Assembly (NCBI GenBank): GCA_016109435.1
Contig: JAEILR010000020.1
Location: 264,857 to 328,856 of the forward strand
DNA: 64,000 bases
Reading direction: 5' to 3'
From: Methanomassiliicoccus sp.
GTDB taxonomy: Archaea > Thermoplasmatota > Thermoplasmata > Methanomassiliicoccales > Methanomassiliicoccaceae
The notes beneath the pieces were generated by a model. The model was not told the DNA's origin and searched no databases. It was given only the letters and a program-made list of their open reading frames with translations. The position numbers and the translations under genes are program-made. Positions 18,129 to 25,792 of this stretch are shown here, piece after piece (positions within the stretch are counted from its first letter, which is position 1; each line of letters begins with the position of its first letter).

Positions 18129-18165
18129 ATGATTATTAAAAATTTGTGGATTTGTTAATAATCAT
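18129..18165 (+). promoter_or_regulatory. 11-bp-armed inverted repeat between the ZIP and cupin genes
   Basis: ATGATTATTAA (18129-18139) and TTAATAATCAT (18155-18165) are perfect reverse complements separated by 15 bp. Each arm also contains a TATA-like TTATTAA/TTAATAA correctly placed for one of the two divergent genes (starts at 18101 minus and 18205 plus). It may be an operator for both, or simply two opposed TATA boxes that happen to mirror each other. Confidence 0.5.
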
Positions 18166-18204
18166 TCGTCAGGTTGAATAGGTGCGCGGACATATCACGT
18201 GCCC

Positions 18205-18546
18205 ATGAACCCCATCACCATGGAGAGCGGGGAGGGTCCCGCGGTCAAGAACCTGGAGGCCATGATCGAGTTCGCCCAGGAAGGGATCGTGTCCAAGACG
18301 TTCCTGGAACGTCCGGGGGTGAAGATTGTGCTGTTCTGCATGACCAAGGGACAGAGCCTGTCCGAGCATACCTCCAGCATGCCCGCTACCATCCACGTGC
18401 TGAAGGGAACCGGAACGGTGACCCTGGGGAGCGAGAAGCATGCGTCCGCTCCGGGCACGTGGATCTACATGCCCCGGGAGCAGAAGCACGCGGTGGACGC
18501 GGAGGAGGACCTGGTATTCCTGCTGACGCTGTTCCGCAAGGGCTGA
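18205..18546 (+). CDS. Cupin-domain protein
   Basis: A 113-residue single-cupin protein. The first cupin motif is degenerate, with QSLSEHTSSMPATIHVLKGTGTVTLG showing one metal-type His, Gly-rich turn and the usual beta pattern; the second motif is APGTWIYMPREQKHAV. Such small cupins are often metal-binding enzymes or sensors; the function here is not identifiable. Two starts, GTG 18199 and ATG 18205, are possible; ATG gives MNPITMESG. The stop codon directly abuts the stop of convergent cobO. Divergent from the ZIP transporter across a palindromic promoter region, hinting at joint control. Confidence 0.75.
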   Translation: MNPITMESGEGPAVKNLEAMIEFAQEGIVSKTFLERPGVKIVLFCMTKGQSLSEHTSSMPATIHVLKGTGTVTLGSEKHASAPGTWIYMPREQKHAVDAEEDLVFLLTLFRKG

Positions 18547-19089
18547 TCAGTGCTCGATGCCCGCCCGGGCCTGGACCCCCTTGGTGTACGGATGCTTAAT
18601 GCACTTCATCTCCGTGACCAGGTCGGCCAGGTCGATGATCTCCGGGGGAGCGTACCTCCCGGTGATGACCAGCTCCACCCGGGGAGGGCGCTCCTTCACC
18701 AGGCGGACGAGGTCCTCGGTCCTCACCAGATCGAACCGGATGGACACGTTCACCTCGTCCATGATGACCATGTCGTACCTGCCCGAGTGCAGGAGTTCCT
18801 TGGACTTGGCCAGGGCCGCCTGGGCGGCATCGATGTCCGCTTGGGTGACCTTGTCCTCGTGCACCAGGCAGTCCCGGCCCATGGGCAGCAGGGTCAGGTT
18901 GGGAAGGCTCTTCGAGATCTCGTACTCCCCGTAGAATTGGGGGGCCTTCATGAACTGCACCATGGCCACCTTCAGGCCGTTGCCCATTGCTCTAAGGGCC
19001 AGCCCCAGGGCGGCGGTGGTCTTCCCCTTCCCGTTGCCGGTGTAAACATGCACAAGTCCCAGCTTCTCCCGGATGTCCGCTTCGCTCAT
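18547..19089 (-). CDS. cobO: Cob(I)yrinic acid a,c-diamide adenosyltransferase
   Basis: A 180-residue CobA/CobO/BtuR-type ATP:corrinoid adenosyltransferase, transferring the 5'-deoxyadenosyl group of ATP to Co(I) corrinoids to make adenosylcobalamin. The P-loop is YTGNGKGKTTAALGLALR (residues 16-33), followed by MVQFMKAP, the Walker B-like DMVIMDEVNV and the C-terminal ITGRYAPPEIIDLADLVTEM, all characteristic of the family. Length is normal. It lies 11 kb from the cbi operon, yet its promoter holds the same 17-bp repeat found before cbiT and the sirohydrochlorin operon. GGAG lies 7 nt before the ATG. Confidence 0.95.
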   Translation of the reverse strand: MSEADIREKLGLVHVYTGNGKGKTTAALGLALRAMGNGLKVAMVQFMKAPQFYGEYEISKSLPNLTLLPMGRDCLVHEDKVTQADIDAAQAALAKSKELLHSGRYDMVIMDEVNVSIRFDLVRTEDLVRLVKERPPRVELVITGRYAPPEIIDLADLVTEMKCIKHPYTKGVQARAGIEH

Positions 19090-19102
19090 CGTGATCGCTC
19101 CG

Positions 19103-19119
19103 TTGGATTATACATCCAA
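19103..19119 (-). promoter_or_regulatory. Tetrapyrrole repeat, copy 1 (before cobO)
   Basis: On the minus strand the sequence is TTGGATG-TAT-AATCCAA, a 17-bp inverted repeat with one imperfect position. It lies 14 bp upstream of the cobO ATG and just before its GGAG ribosome site, close to the predicted transcription start. Copies 2 and 3 are at 32939 and 46631. Confidence 0.65.
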
Positions 19120-19134
19120 TGAGTCCCTAAAAGG

Positions 19135-20367
19135 TTAACGGTGCCGAAGCACCGCGACGCTCGCCCTCGCCTTCCTCTTCTGTATGCCGGCGCGCACGAC
19201 CCTGGCGAGGCTGGCCGCGGGGAGGTCCAGGAACTGGCGCACCTCTTCGGCCTGGTCGGGGAAGATGCTCTCGGACATGATGAGGCCGCAGAGCAGGGTC
19301 CTCTGGCCTTCGGTGAGGGTCTCGTCCGACCACGCTCCCAGGATGGCGTCCTTGAGCGCCCCGCCCCTCTCCAGTTCCTCCCCCATGATGTCCTTCACCG
19401 CCCGGTCGTAGCACTCCAGTTTCTTCAGCGACCTCGCCCGCACCGCCGCGGCGGCGACAGCCCCGGCCCCCTGGCCGCAGGCGAAGGAGGGGAGAATGCC
19501 CTCGCCCACGAAGGCAAGGGTCTGTCCGGCGGCGTCCCCGGCGAACAACACGTTCCCCCGAAGAGGTCCTCCCAGGAAGCCGGGGAGGGGGGCGTCCCCG
19601 CTCTTGACCTCCAGGACCTGGTCTAGATCGAAGTACTTGGACACGATGGGGTTGCCGCCCGCCCATTCCAGGATGGTGGACCGCCTGCTCTCGTCCAGGC
19701 CAATGACCCCCAGGCCAACGTTGGCCCTCCTCGGCCCCTTGGGGATTATCCACCCATACCCCAGGCCGACCTCCGGCTCCAGGAAGATCTGCATCCCCGG
19801 AGGGAGCTTGCTCTTGGCCACCATCTCGAACTCGATCCCCCGGGCCATGGCGTCGCTGGGATAGAGGGACAGGTCCATCATCTTGGCCACCGACGAGTGG
19901 GCCCCGTCGGCGGCGATGACCACCTTCGGCCGGACGACGACCTCCTCGCCCCGGTGCACCAGGGTCGCCATGCTCACTTTATCGTCCTTCATCTCCAGGG
20001 ACGCCAGCCGGGTGTCCGCCTGTACGCTGGCCCCCGCCTCGGCGGCCCGGGCGGCGAGCAGCTTGTCGAATATCTTCCTCTCTAGGGTGACGCTCTTCCA
20101 GTACGGTTCCCTGGACGTGATCATGATGCGGCGGTCGAGGATGAACCGGGTATGGTCCTGGACCGAGGCGATGGCCTGGGGCGGCACCCTGAGCTTGAGC
20201 TGGCGAATGAGCGACGCGCCCACCACTTCCCCGCACTGGACCGGGGTACCTATCTCCTTCTTCCGATCGATCAACAGGGTCTTGGCCCCGCCCTCCGCGG
20301 CGGCCGCGGCGGCCCCGCTGCCGGCCGGGCCGGCCCCTACCACAAGCACTTCCCAGTCCTTGTCCAT
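19135..20367 (-). CDS. Geranylgeranyl reductase-family FAD oxidoreductase
   Basis: A 410-residue flavoprotein of the geranylgeranyl reductase family, whose archaeal members saturate the isoprenoid chains of membrane lipids. FAD-binding GxGxxG is VVGAGPAGSGAAAAA, followed by the family's cysteine motif VQCGEVVGAS, the GYGWIIPKGPRRANVGLG substrate-side motif and the second FAD site VLFAGDAAGQTLAFVGEG. Start ATG 20367 follows GGGTGGTAAG and lies 1 nt after the upstream oxidoreductase stop, so these two related enzymes are co-transcribed. Full length. Which one acts on lipids and which on another prenyl substrate cannot be told. Confidence 0.85.
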   Translation of the reverse strand: MDKDWEVLVVGAGPAGSGAAAAAAEGGAKTLLIDRKKEIGTPVQCGEVVGASLIRQLKLRVPPQAIASVQDHTRFILDRRIMITSREPYWKSVTLERKIFDKLLAARAAEAGASVQADTRLASLEMKDDKVSMATLVHRGEEVVVRPKVVIAADGAHSSVAKMMDLSLYPSDAMARGIEFEMVAKSKLPPGMQIFLEPEVGLGYGWIIPKGPRRANVGLGVIGLDESRRSTILEWAGGNPIVSKYFDLDQVLEVKSGDAPLPGFLGGPLRGNVLFAGDAAGQTLAFVGEGILPSFACGQGAGAVAAAAVRARSLKKLECYDRAVKDIMGEELERGGALKDAILGAWSDETLTEGQRTLLCGLIMSESIFPDQAEEVRQFLDLPAASLARVVRAGIQKRKARASVAVLRHR

Positions 20368-20368
20368 C

Positions 20369-21424
20369 TTACCACCCATATCTTCCCGAGGGACCGTAGG
20401 CCCCATATATCTCCCGCAGGTGCGGCCTGGTGAGGTATCCCCAGGCCAGGGACAGGGGGTTGGCGTTCAACCCCCTCGACGCTTCCTCGTACTCCAGGTC
20501 GCTCATCGACTCCAGCTTGCGGAACGCCCGCATGAACGTGCCCGAGGAGAACGGGGACCGGTCCCACCATCTCTGGTATGAACTCGGATCTCCCCACAGG
20601 ACCGCCTCGGCCGCCCTCCTTCCGGACAGCATGGCCACGCGGATGCCTCCGGCGGTCAGGGGATTGGTGAGCGCCCCGGCATCGCCGGTGAGGAGCACGT
20701 TCCCCTTTACCAATGTCCTCAGCCCGCCCATGGGGATGGGGCGCCGGTGGGTCTCCAGGACCTCCTCTCCCGCCAGTGAGTCGACCCCCCGGGGGAACCC
20801 GATGCGCGCGTTCTCCCCGGACGGGAACTCCCAGCGGTAGAAGCCCTTGTACCTCTCGGCCTGCAGGAAGGTGATGGTATCCTCCCTCACCTTACGCTTC
20901 ACGATGTGCTGCTCGGTCCAGATCATGATCGGCGGAGCCTCGGTGAACAGCGTTCTGCGGATGACGGAGTTCGCCCCGTCGGCCGCCACCAGGTTCCTGG
21001 CCAGCACGCTGCGACCGGAGGTCATGGTCAGCAGGGTGCCCTTGCCCACGCTGGAAACCCGCTCCACGGCGTCATGGATCAGCTCCCCGCCCCTGCCGCG
21101 GTAGCGGTCCAGGACGCCCTTGAGGAACGCGGGACGGTCTAGGATATAGCCGACCGCCTTGGCCTCCACGACCCTGCCCCCGGGCCACTCCTCTCGCATT
21201 CTGGTGATCCTGTTGACCACGTTGGTCGGGCCGAGGGGGGCGAGGTCCTTGAACGCGGCGCGGGATATGGCCTCCCCGCACATGCGGTGGTAGCGTGAAT
21301 ACTTGCCTTCGTCGAGGCGATCGATCATGAGGACATCGATGTCCGGCCGCTCTTCCTTGAGGAAGAAGCCTGCGGACGCTCCCGCTGGCCCCGCCCCCAC
21401 GATGACCACGTCCCGCTCATCCAA
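20369..21424 (-). CDS. Second geranylgeranyl reductase-family FAD oxidoreductase
   Basis: A 351-residue relative of the next gene. The FAD site is DVVIVGAGPAGASAGFFL, with RMCGEAISRAA as the cysteine motif, FYRWEFPSGENARIGFP mid-protein and LLTGDAGALTNPLTAGGIRVA as the second FAD site. I start it at TTG 21424, preceded by GAGGAGG with 8-nt spacing and overlapping the upstream membrane-protein stop by 8 nt. The frame continues upstream, but that part is antisense-like and out of frame with the real upstream gene. Middle gene of a three-gene operon (membrane protein, this, reductase). Confidence 0.82.
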   Translation of the reverse strand: MDERDVVIVGAGPAGASAGFFLKEERPDIDVLMIDRLDEGKYSRYHRMCGEAISRAAFKDLAPLGPTNVVNRITRMREEWPGGRVVEAKAVGYILDRPAFLKGVLDRYRGRGGELIHDAVERVSSVGKGTLLTMTSGRSVLARNLVAADGANSVIRRTLFTEAPPIMIWTEQHIVKRKVREDTITFLQAERYKGFYRWEFPSGENARIGFPRGVDSLAGEEVLETHRRPIPMGGLRTLVKGNVLLTGDAGALTNPLTAGGIRVAMLSGRRAAEAVLWGDPSSYQRWWDRSPFSSGTFMRAFRKLESMSDLEYEEASRGLNANPLSLAWGYLTRPHLREIYGAYGPSGRYGW

Positions 21425-22082
21425 GGGCGGGGACCTCCTCTCTGTCGCTGAATGCCTCGATCGCGATGTATCCGAAGTCGAAGGCCAGGAAGGCAAAGAA
21501 GTACAGCAGCGACGGCAGCAGGCCCAGCAGACACAGTGCCAGGACGCCGATCTTGAGGAAAGGCCGGTGATGGAAGAGCACTTCCCACCAGCGGTTCGCC
21601 CGGTCCACCCCGGGGAGGTCGTTCACCTTCTCGTCCAGGAAGGACAGGGCCAGGACGATCGCCGCTCCCAGGACGCTGATGGTGCTGAACCCCAGCAGTA
21701 GGGAGCCAACCCCTATGGCCAGGGCGGTGCCGAAGCCGAGCTGGAAGGCGATGTTGTCATACTTCCCGGCCAGGAGCAGGGACAGGAGAATGCCCATGAA
21801 TATCGTGGCGGAACCGGCATCGAAGGCCATGAGTAGGCCCATCCACAGCCCCCCTGGGATCGCCAGCAGGATGGTCTTCCGCTTTGAGTATGAGTTCTCG
21901 TCGAACGCCTGGTCCCCGTATTTGATCAGCATGCCCAGGCCGAGGAATGAGAGAGGTACCACGATCCCATGCACGATCTCGATCCCGTGGAACAGATGCC
22001 CGTAGGCCCACGCGGCCATGGTCATCACTGCGGTGAGGGCGGTGAAGAAGAAAAAACGCCTGTTGGCCCCTGCCACGGTCAT
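21417..22082 (-). CDS. Conserved polytopic membrane protein
   Basis: A 221-residue membrane protein with about six helices and charged loops DQAFDENSYSKRKT and DEKVNDLPGVDRANRWWE. No recognised family. It starts MTVAGANRRFFFF; it heads a three-gene operon with two geranylgeranyl reductase-family enzymes, overlapping the first by 8 nt. The coupling suggests a role in membrane-lipid maturation or prenyl-quinone handling, which is inference only. Confidence 0.7.
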   Translation of the reverse strand: MTVAGANRRFFFFTALTAVMTMAAWAYGHLFHGIEIVHGIVVPLSFLGLGMLIKYGDQAFDENSYSKRKTILLAIPGGLWMGLLMAFDAGSATIFMGILLSLLLAGKYDNIAFQLGFGTALAIGVGSLLLGFSTISVLGAAIVLALSFLDEKVNDLPGVDRANRWWEVLFHHRPFLKIGVLALCLLGLLPSLLYFFAFLAFDFGYIAIEAFSDREEVPALG

Positions 22083-22137
22083 CCAACGGCCAATGACAAG
22101 GGGCCATTAAAGGGTTTGCCCGGTCCGGCCCTTTTCT

Positions 22138-22428
22138 TCAGGAGATAAGGACCATCAGGCCGTGGGTCAGCCACATGCCAGCGCGGCGTACCGGCCCATG
22201 ACAGGTCGGACAGCGCCCCGTGGGGGTACTATTCGACCCGTGCCTTCCCTTCATCAGCACGGCGGGGCTTGCCTTAAGCTCCCTGCGGGCGTACTGGGAT
22301 AGCTCCTGATCGTGAACCGGCAGATTGTTGCTGTATATCGATGCGTTCGATATCATTTCCATCGATTGCTGGGAGAGCGCAGGAGGGTGATATCCCTTGT
22401 ACCGCCGTACGACGGTAGTATTATACAC
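22138..22428 (-). CDS. Doubtful 96-codon ORF with a CxxC pair
   Basis: An open frame in the 417-bp gap between the membrane protein and the bat-type regulator. It includes GRCPTCHGPVRRAGMW, a zinc-knuckle-like CPTC with no second CxxC pair, so it would be an incomplete zinc ribbon. The GTG start lies inside an operator-like palindrome region, and no good ribosome site precedes the internal ATG at 22362. It may be spurious, a decayed gene, or a real gene starting internally. Confidence 0.2.
   Translation of the reverse strand: MYNTTVVRRYKGYHPPALSQQSMEMISNASIYSNNLPVHDQELSQYARRELKASPAVLMKGRHGSNSTPTGRCPTCHGPVRRAGMWLTHGLMVLIS
22400..22417 (+). promoter_or_regulatory. 18-bp near-palindrome upstream of the bat-type regulator
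   Basis: TACCGCCGTACGACGGTA pairs at eight of nine positions around its centre. A TATA-like TATTATAC follows directly at 22418-22425, about 75 bp before the regulator ATG at 22500. It could be an operator for autoregulation. Confidence 0.4.
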
Positions 22429-22499
22429 ACCTTAGCACGACATACCATAACACGCTACCCGGCGGAACGGTTATCTCCGCCCTCTGAGATACTGTCCCG

Positions 22500-23186
22500 A
22501 TGCCCAACTACGAGGCCAGGCTGGACATCCGTCACAACTGTCCATATTGTCATCTTACCGAGCGGTTCCCGGGGCTCAGGATCAGCTCATGGGACACCGC
22601 TAACACCCACGTGGCGGTGGTCACCAGCAGCGTCCCGGATGACCTCCGGGCGTTCGAGGAGGAGCTCGCCGGCTATCTTCCTTACGCCACCGTCAACCGC
22701 CAGTGCTGCGGCCTGGAGATCGTCATACAGAACCGGGACTGCGATCCCGATTCGGTCACCGCCCTCATCGGCAGGCTGGACTGCTGGTGCGCCCATCCCA
22801 CCGTGGCCGAGGGGGGCTGGGAGAAGTACCGCGTATATTCCTGGGACAAGGCCAACATCCTGAGGCTGGTCGGCCTGGTGCAGGAGCACGGGGGGATGGT
22901 GAGGCTGGAATCGATGCGCCAGATTCGCCTGCCGTCGTTCACCGGGGAGATGCTCGTCCCGGTGGAGAACCTGGTGGACGGCCTCACCGCGAAGCAGAGC
23001 GAGGTGCTGGTGCTGGCTTTGGAGAGGGGGTACTTCGAGAACCCCGCGCGCATCTCCGCCGACGAGATGGCCCGCCTGGCCGGGCTGTCCCGATCGACGT
23101 TCATGGAGCACCTGCGAAAGGCGGAGAACAAGCTGCTGGTCAACGTGCTCCCGCTGCTGCGGATGACGTGCTGCGACCGTGATTAG
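22500..23186 (+). CDS. Bacterio-opsin activator (bat)-type HTH regulator
   Basis: A 228-residue archaeal transcription factor. The C-terminal HTH (residues about 162-215: LTAKQSEVLVLALERGYFENPAR then ISADEMARLAGLSRSTFMEHLRKAE) is the HTH_10/bat form found across haloarchaea and Thermoplasmata. The N-terminal sensor part contains CPYCHLTERFPG and later QCCG and CWC, which could bind a metal, haem or redox ligand. It ends TCC-DRD then TAG. Convergent with the iron-sulfur flavoprotein, whose stop codon starts 2 nt away. A near-palindrome lies in its promoter region. Its targets are unknown. Confidence 0.85.
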   Translation: MPNYEARLDIRHNCPYCHLTERFPGLRISSWDTANTHVAVVTSSVPDDLRAFEEELAGYLPYATVNRQCCGLEIVIQNRDCDPDSVTALIGRLDCWCAHPTVAEGGWEKYRVYSWDKANILRLVGLVQEHGGMVRLESMRQIRLPSFTGEMLVPVENLVDGLTAKQSEVLVLALERGYFENPARISADEMARLAGLSRSTFMEHLRKAENKLLVNVLPLLRMTCCDRD

Positions 23187-23187
23187 G

Positions 23188-23766
23188 TCACGGCGCGGCG
23201 AGCCGCTTGATCGCCCACGCCATGTTGGCACCCAGGTCCCTCATCGTCCGCAACCCTTCCTCGTCTTTCTCGATGTCCCCCGGCCTTAGAGCGGTGATAA
23301 CGTTCCAGTAAGATGATCCGACCACGATCATCTGGCCGATGAGGAAGAAGTTGTTGATCTCCTGGAAGGTGGCCAGCGCCCCGGCCCGGCGGTTCACCGC
23401 CACCGCCGCGCCGACCTTGCGCTTCAGCAGGTCCCCGTTGGCCCGGTTGACATAGCCGATGCGGTCGATGAACGCCTTGGTCTGCGCGCTCATGCTGCCG
23501 AAGTACACCGGCGAGGCGATGATGATCCCGTCAGCGGCGGCCATCTTCTCCATCCACTCGTTCACCTTGTCGTCCTTGCGCTTGCACCTGCGGTCCTTCT
23601 TCTGCCCGCATACCCCGCAGGCCTGGCAAGGGGCGATGTCCTCCACCCCCATCTGGACCAGCTCGGTCTCGATGCCCTCCCTGGCGATCTCTTCCAGGGC
23701 GACCTCCAGCGCGCGGTTGGTGTTGCCGTTCTTCCGCGGGCTTCCATTGAACGCGATGACCTTCAT
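23188..23766 (-). CDS. Iron-sulfur flavoprotein (Isf-like, NADPH-dependent FMN reductase fold)
   Basis: A 192-residue flavodoxin-fold protein. FMN-binding N-terminus MKVIAFNGSPRKNGNTNRAL and the second FMN loop ASPVYFGSMSAQTKAFIDR are standard. Between them the compact CQACGVCGQKKDRRC motif matches the unusual closely spaced Cys cluster that binds a [4Fe-4S] centre in archaeal Isf proteins. Such proteins shuttle electrons from ferredoxin, or reduce oxygen or peroxide, in anaerobes. Divergent from the trp operon; the 101-bp region between contains an 8-bp-armed inverted repeat. Confidence 0.88.
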   Translation of the reverse strand: MKVIAFNGSPRKNGNTNRALEVALEEIAREGIETELVQMGVEDIAPCQACGVCGQKKDRRCKRKDDKVNEWMEKMAAADGIIIASPVYFGSMSAQTKAFIDRIGYVNRANGDLLKRKVGAAVAVNRRAGALATFQEINNFFLIGQMIVVGSSYWNVITALRPGDIEKDEEGLRTMRDLGANMAWAIKRLAAP

Positions 23767-23789
23767 GCATCGGGGAGCGGCAGGGTCGT

Positions 23790-23823
23790 ATATGTGCTCT
23801 CCCGCCCCTTAATACGCACATAT
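23790..23823 (+). promoter_or_regulatory. Inverted repeat and TATA region between Isf and trpE
   Basis: ATATGTGC (23790-23797) and GCACATAT (23816-23823) form a perfect inverted repeat with an 18-bp spacer in the divergent gap. On the trp side, CTTTAATAT (23836-23844) is a good TATA box 25-27 bp before the trpE ATG, so the trp transcript is probably leaderless. TTGTACC at 23854-23860 resembles half of the TRP box known from Methanothermobacter, but weakly. Confidence 0.4.
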
Positions 23824-23867
23824 CTGCTCAACAATGCTTTAATATGTAGTTTATTGTACCTTTTCGT

Positions 23868-25217
23868 ATGAGTTTCCCTTCGATCACGCTCAAGCGACTT
23901 GACTTAGCTCTCCCACCGTTCGAACTGTACCGGCGATTGCGCCCGGAGTTCGATACCTCGTTCATCCTTGAATCGGCGGTCGGGAGCACGCGCACCATCG
24001 CTTACTCTTTCCTCGGCTTCGGCCCGGCGGACAAGCTCGTTTGCCGGAACGGGGCCGTCGAAGGGGGCATCGGACTGGACCATTTGCGGGAGGACCCCGG
24101 GGCCTATCTGAAAAAGTTAGTGGAGAGGTTCGAGATCCCCTTACCCCGTTTCCCGTTCATCGGCGGCCTGGTAGGCTACTTCTCCTACGAGTTCAGCGGG
24201 CGGGCCGAGCCGTCAGTGAGGTCCCTGCCCTCGGAGTTCCCGGAGTTCGAGCTGGGATTGTACCGCGAGTGTGTGATCTACGATCACTCCAGTTTCCAGG
24301 CGTACCTTCTGTCGGTGGGAGAGCCGGGTCCGCTGAACGAGATGATGGGATCGCTGCCCGGCCCTATGTACCGGGAGCTGAAGGCAGGGCCGATGTTGCC
24401 GCAGGGACGTGAACGGTTCGAGGACGGAGTGCGGACCATCAAGGACCGTATCGGCGCCGGGGAGACCTTCCAAACGGTGCTGTCCCGCCGAGTATCGGCC
24501 CCCTACCGGGGCGAACTGCTGAACCACTACGCCGCCCTTCGGGACCTCAACCCTTCACCGTACATGTTCTTCCTGGACTTCGGGGACAGGACCGTTCTGG
24601 GCAGCAGCCCGGAAACCCTCCTCACGGTCCGGGGAAGGGATGCTACGACCTTCCCCATCGCCGGGACCCGCCCGCTGGGAGAGGGTCGGCACCGCCGGCA
24701 GTATCGACAGGAACTGCTCTCTGACGAGAAGGAAAGGGCCGAGCACGCCATGCTGGTGGACCTCGCCCGCAACGATCTTTCCAAGGTGTGCGCCGGAGGC
24801 TCGGTCTCCGTCCCGGAATACATGAGGGTGGAGGAGTTTTCCCATGTCCAGCATATCGTGTCCAAGGTCCAGGGGACCCTGCGCGACGACCGTTCGGCCA
24901 TGGATGCCCTCATCTCGGTGTTCCCCGCGGGCACTGTTTCCGGAGCCCCCAAGCCCCGCTCGATGGAGATCATCGGCCAGATAGAGGGCGCCGGACGGGG
25001 GCCATATGGCGGTGGGGTCGGGTACGTCTCGTTCAACGGGAACCTGGACTCGGCCATCACCATCCGCTCGGCGTTCGCCTGTGACGGCAGGCTGTACTTC
25101 CAGGCGGGCGCGGGCATCGTGGCCGATTCCGACCCTGGCCGGGAGTTCGAGGAGACCGAGCACAAGCTGGGAGCGCTCAGGCAATCCCTAGCCAGGGCCA
25201 CGGAGGTGGAGGCATGA
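23868..25217 (+). CDS. trpE: Anthranilate synthase component I
   Basis: A 449-residue chorismate-utilising enzyme that makes anthranilate from chorismate with ammonia from TrpG, the first committed step to tryptophan. The feedback-inhibition motif LES (residues 34-36, in SFILESAVGS) is kept, so tryptophan inhibition is expected. The active-site region includes GSSPETLLTV, IAGTRPLGEG, DEKERAEHAMLVDLARNDL and PAGTVSGAPKPRSMEII. First gene of a seven-gene operon; TATA spacing predicts a leaderless mRNA, and no ribosome site is visible before the ATG. Overlaps trpG by 4 nt. Confidence 0.97.
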   Translation: MSFPSITLKRLDLALPPFELYRRLRPEFDTSFILESAVGSTRTIAYSFLGFGPADKLVCRNGAVEGGIGLDHLREDPGAYLKKLVERFEIPLPRFPFIGGLVGYFSYEFSGRAEPSVRSLPSEFPEFELGLYRECVIYDHSSFQAYLLSVGEPGPLNEMMGSLPGPMYRELKAGPMLPQGRERFEDGVRTIKDRIGAGETFQTVLSRRVSAPYRGELLNHYAALRDLNPSPYMFFLDFGDRTVLGSSPETLLTVRGRDATTFPIAGTRPLGEGRHRRQYRQELLSDEKERAEHAMLVDLARNDLSKVCAGGSVSVPEYMRVEEFSHVQHIVSKVQGTLRDDRSAMDALISVFPAGTVSGAPKPRSMEIIGQIEGAGRGPYGGGVGYVSFNGNLDSAITIRSAFACDGRLYFQAGAGIVADSDPGREFEETEHKLGALRQSLARATEVEA

Positions 25218-25792
25218 ACGTCCTGATCCTCGACAACTACGATTCCTTCGTCTACAACCTCAGGAACTCGCTCGAGGAACTGGGAGCGCATTGCACGGTG
25301 ATCCGCAATGACTCCATCTCCATCGATGAGGTCCGCGCCGCCGGGCCCGATGCCATCGTCATCTCCCCGGGACCGGGGGTCCCCGGCGAGAGCAGGGATT
25401 TTGGCATCTGCGGCGAGGTGCTCACCACCATCTCTCACGACACGCCGACACTGGGGGTCTGCCTGGGCCACCAGGGCATAGCCCACTATTACGGAGGCCG
25501 GGTGGTGAGGGCGCCGCCAGTGCACGGGAAGGCCTCGCCCATCCTCCACGACGGCGCTGGCATCTATGAGGGCCTTCCCGATCCGTTCACCGCCGGCCGG
25601 TACCATTCCTACATCGTCGATGATGACCTGCCCAGCGATCTGATGGTCACATCGAGGACCGCCGACGGCACCGTCATGGGCATCCGCCACCGGCGGTATC
25701 CTATCGAGGGAGTGCAGTTCCATCCTGAATCGGTCCTCACCCCCATCGGGGGCATGGTGCTCTCGAACTTCCTGCGGGGGGCGAGGGCGTGA
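25214..25792 (+). CDS. trpG: Anthranilate synthase component II (glutamine amidotransferase)
   Basis: A 192-residue class I glutamine amidotransferase that feeds ammonia to TrpE. The catalytic Cys is in LGVCLGHQGIA, and the His and Glu of the triad are in GVQFHPESV. The oxyanion region reads SPGPGVPGESRDFG. Starts within the trpE stop (ATGA overlap), and its own TGA overlaps the GTG start of trpD, so translation is coupled along the operon. Stand-alone, not fused to TrpD or to PabA-type partners; a dual role in folate synthesis cannot be excluded. Confidence 0.97.
   Translation: MNVLILDNYDSFVYNLRNSLEELGAHCTVIRNDSISIDEVRAAGPDAIVISPGPGVPGESRDFGICGEVLTTISHDTPTLGVCLGHQGIAHYYGGRVVRAPPVHGKASPILHDGAGIYEGLPDPFTAGRYHSYIVDDDLPSDLMVTSRTADGTVMGIRHRRYPIEGVQFHPESVLTPIGGMVLSNFLRGARA

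Noticed and set aside
22079..22085. TTGGATG half-site at the start of the membrane protein gene (minus strand)
   Set aside because: No second arm follows, so it does not match the tetrapyrrole inverted repeat.
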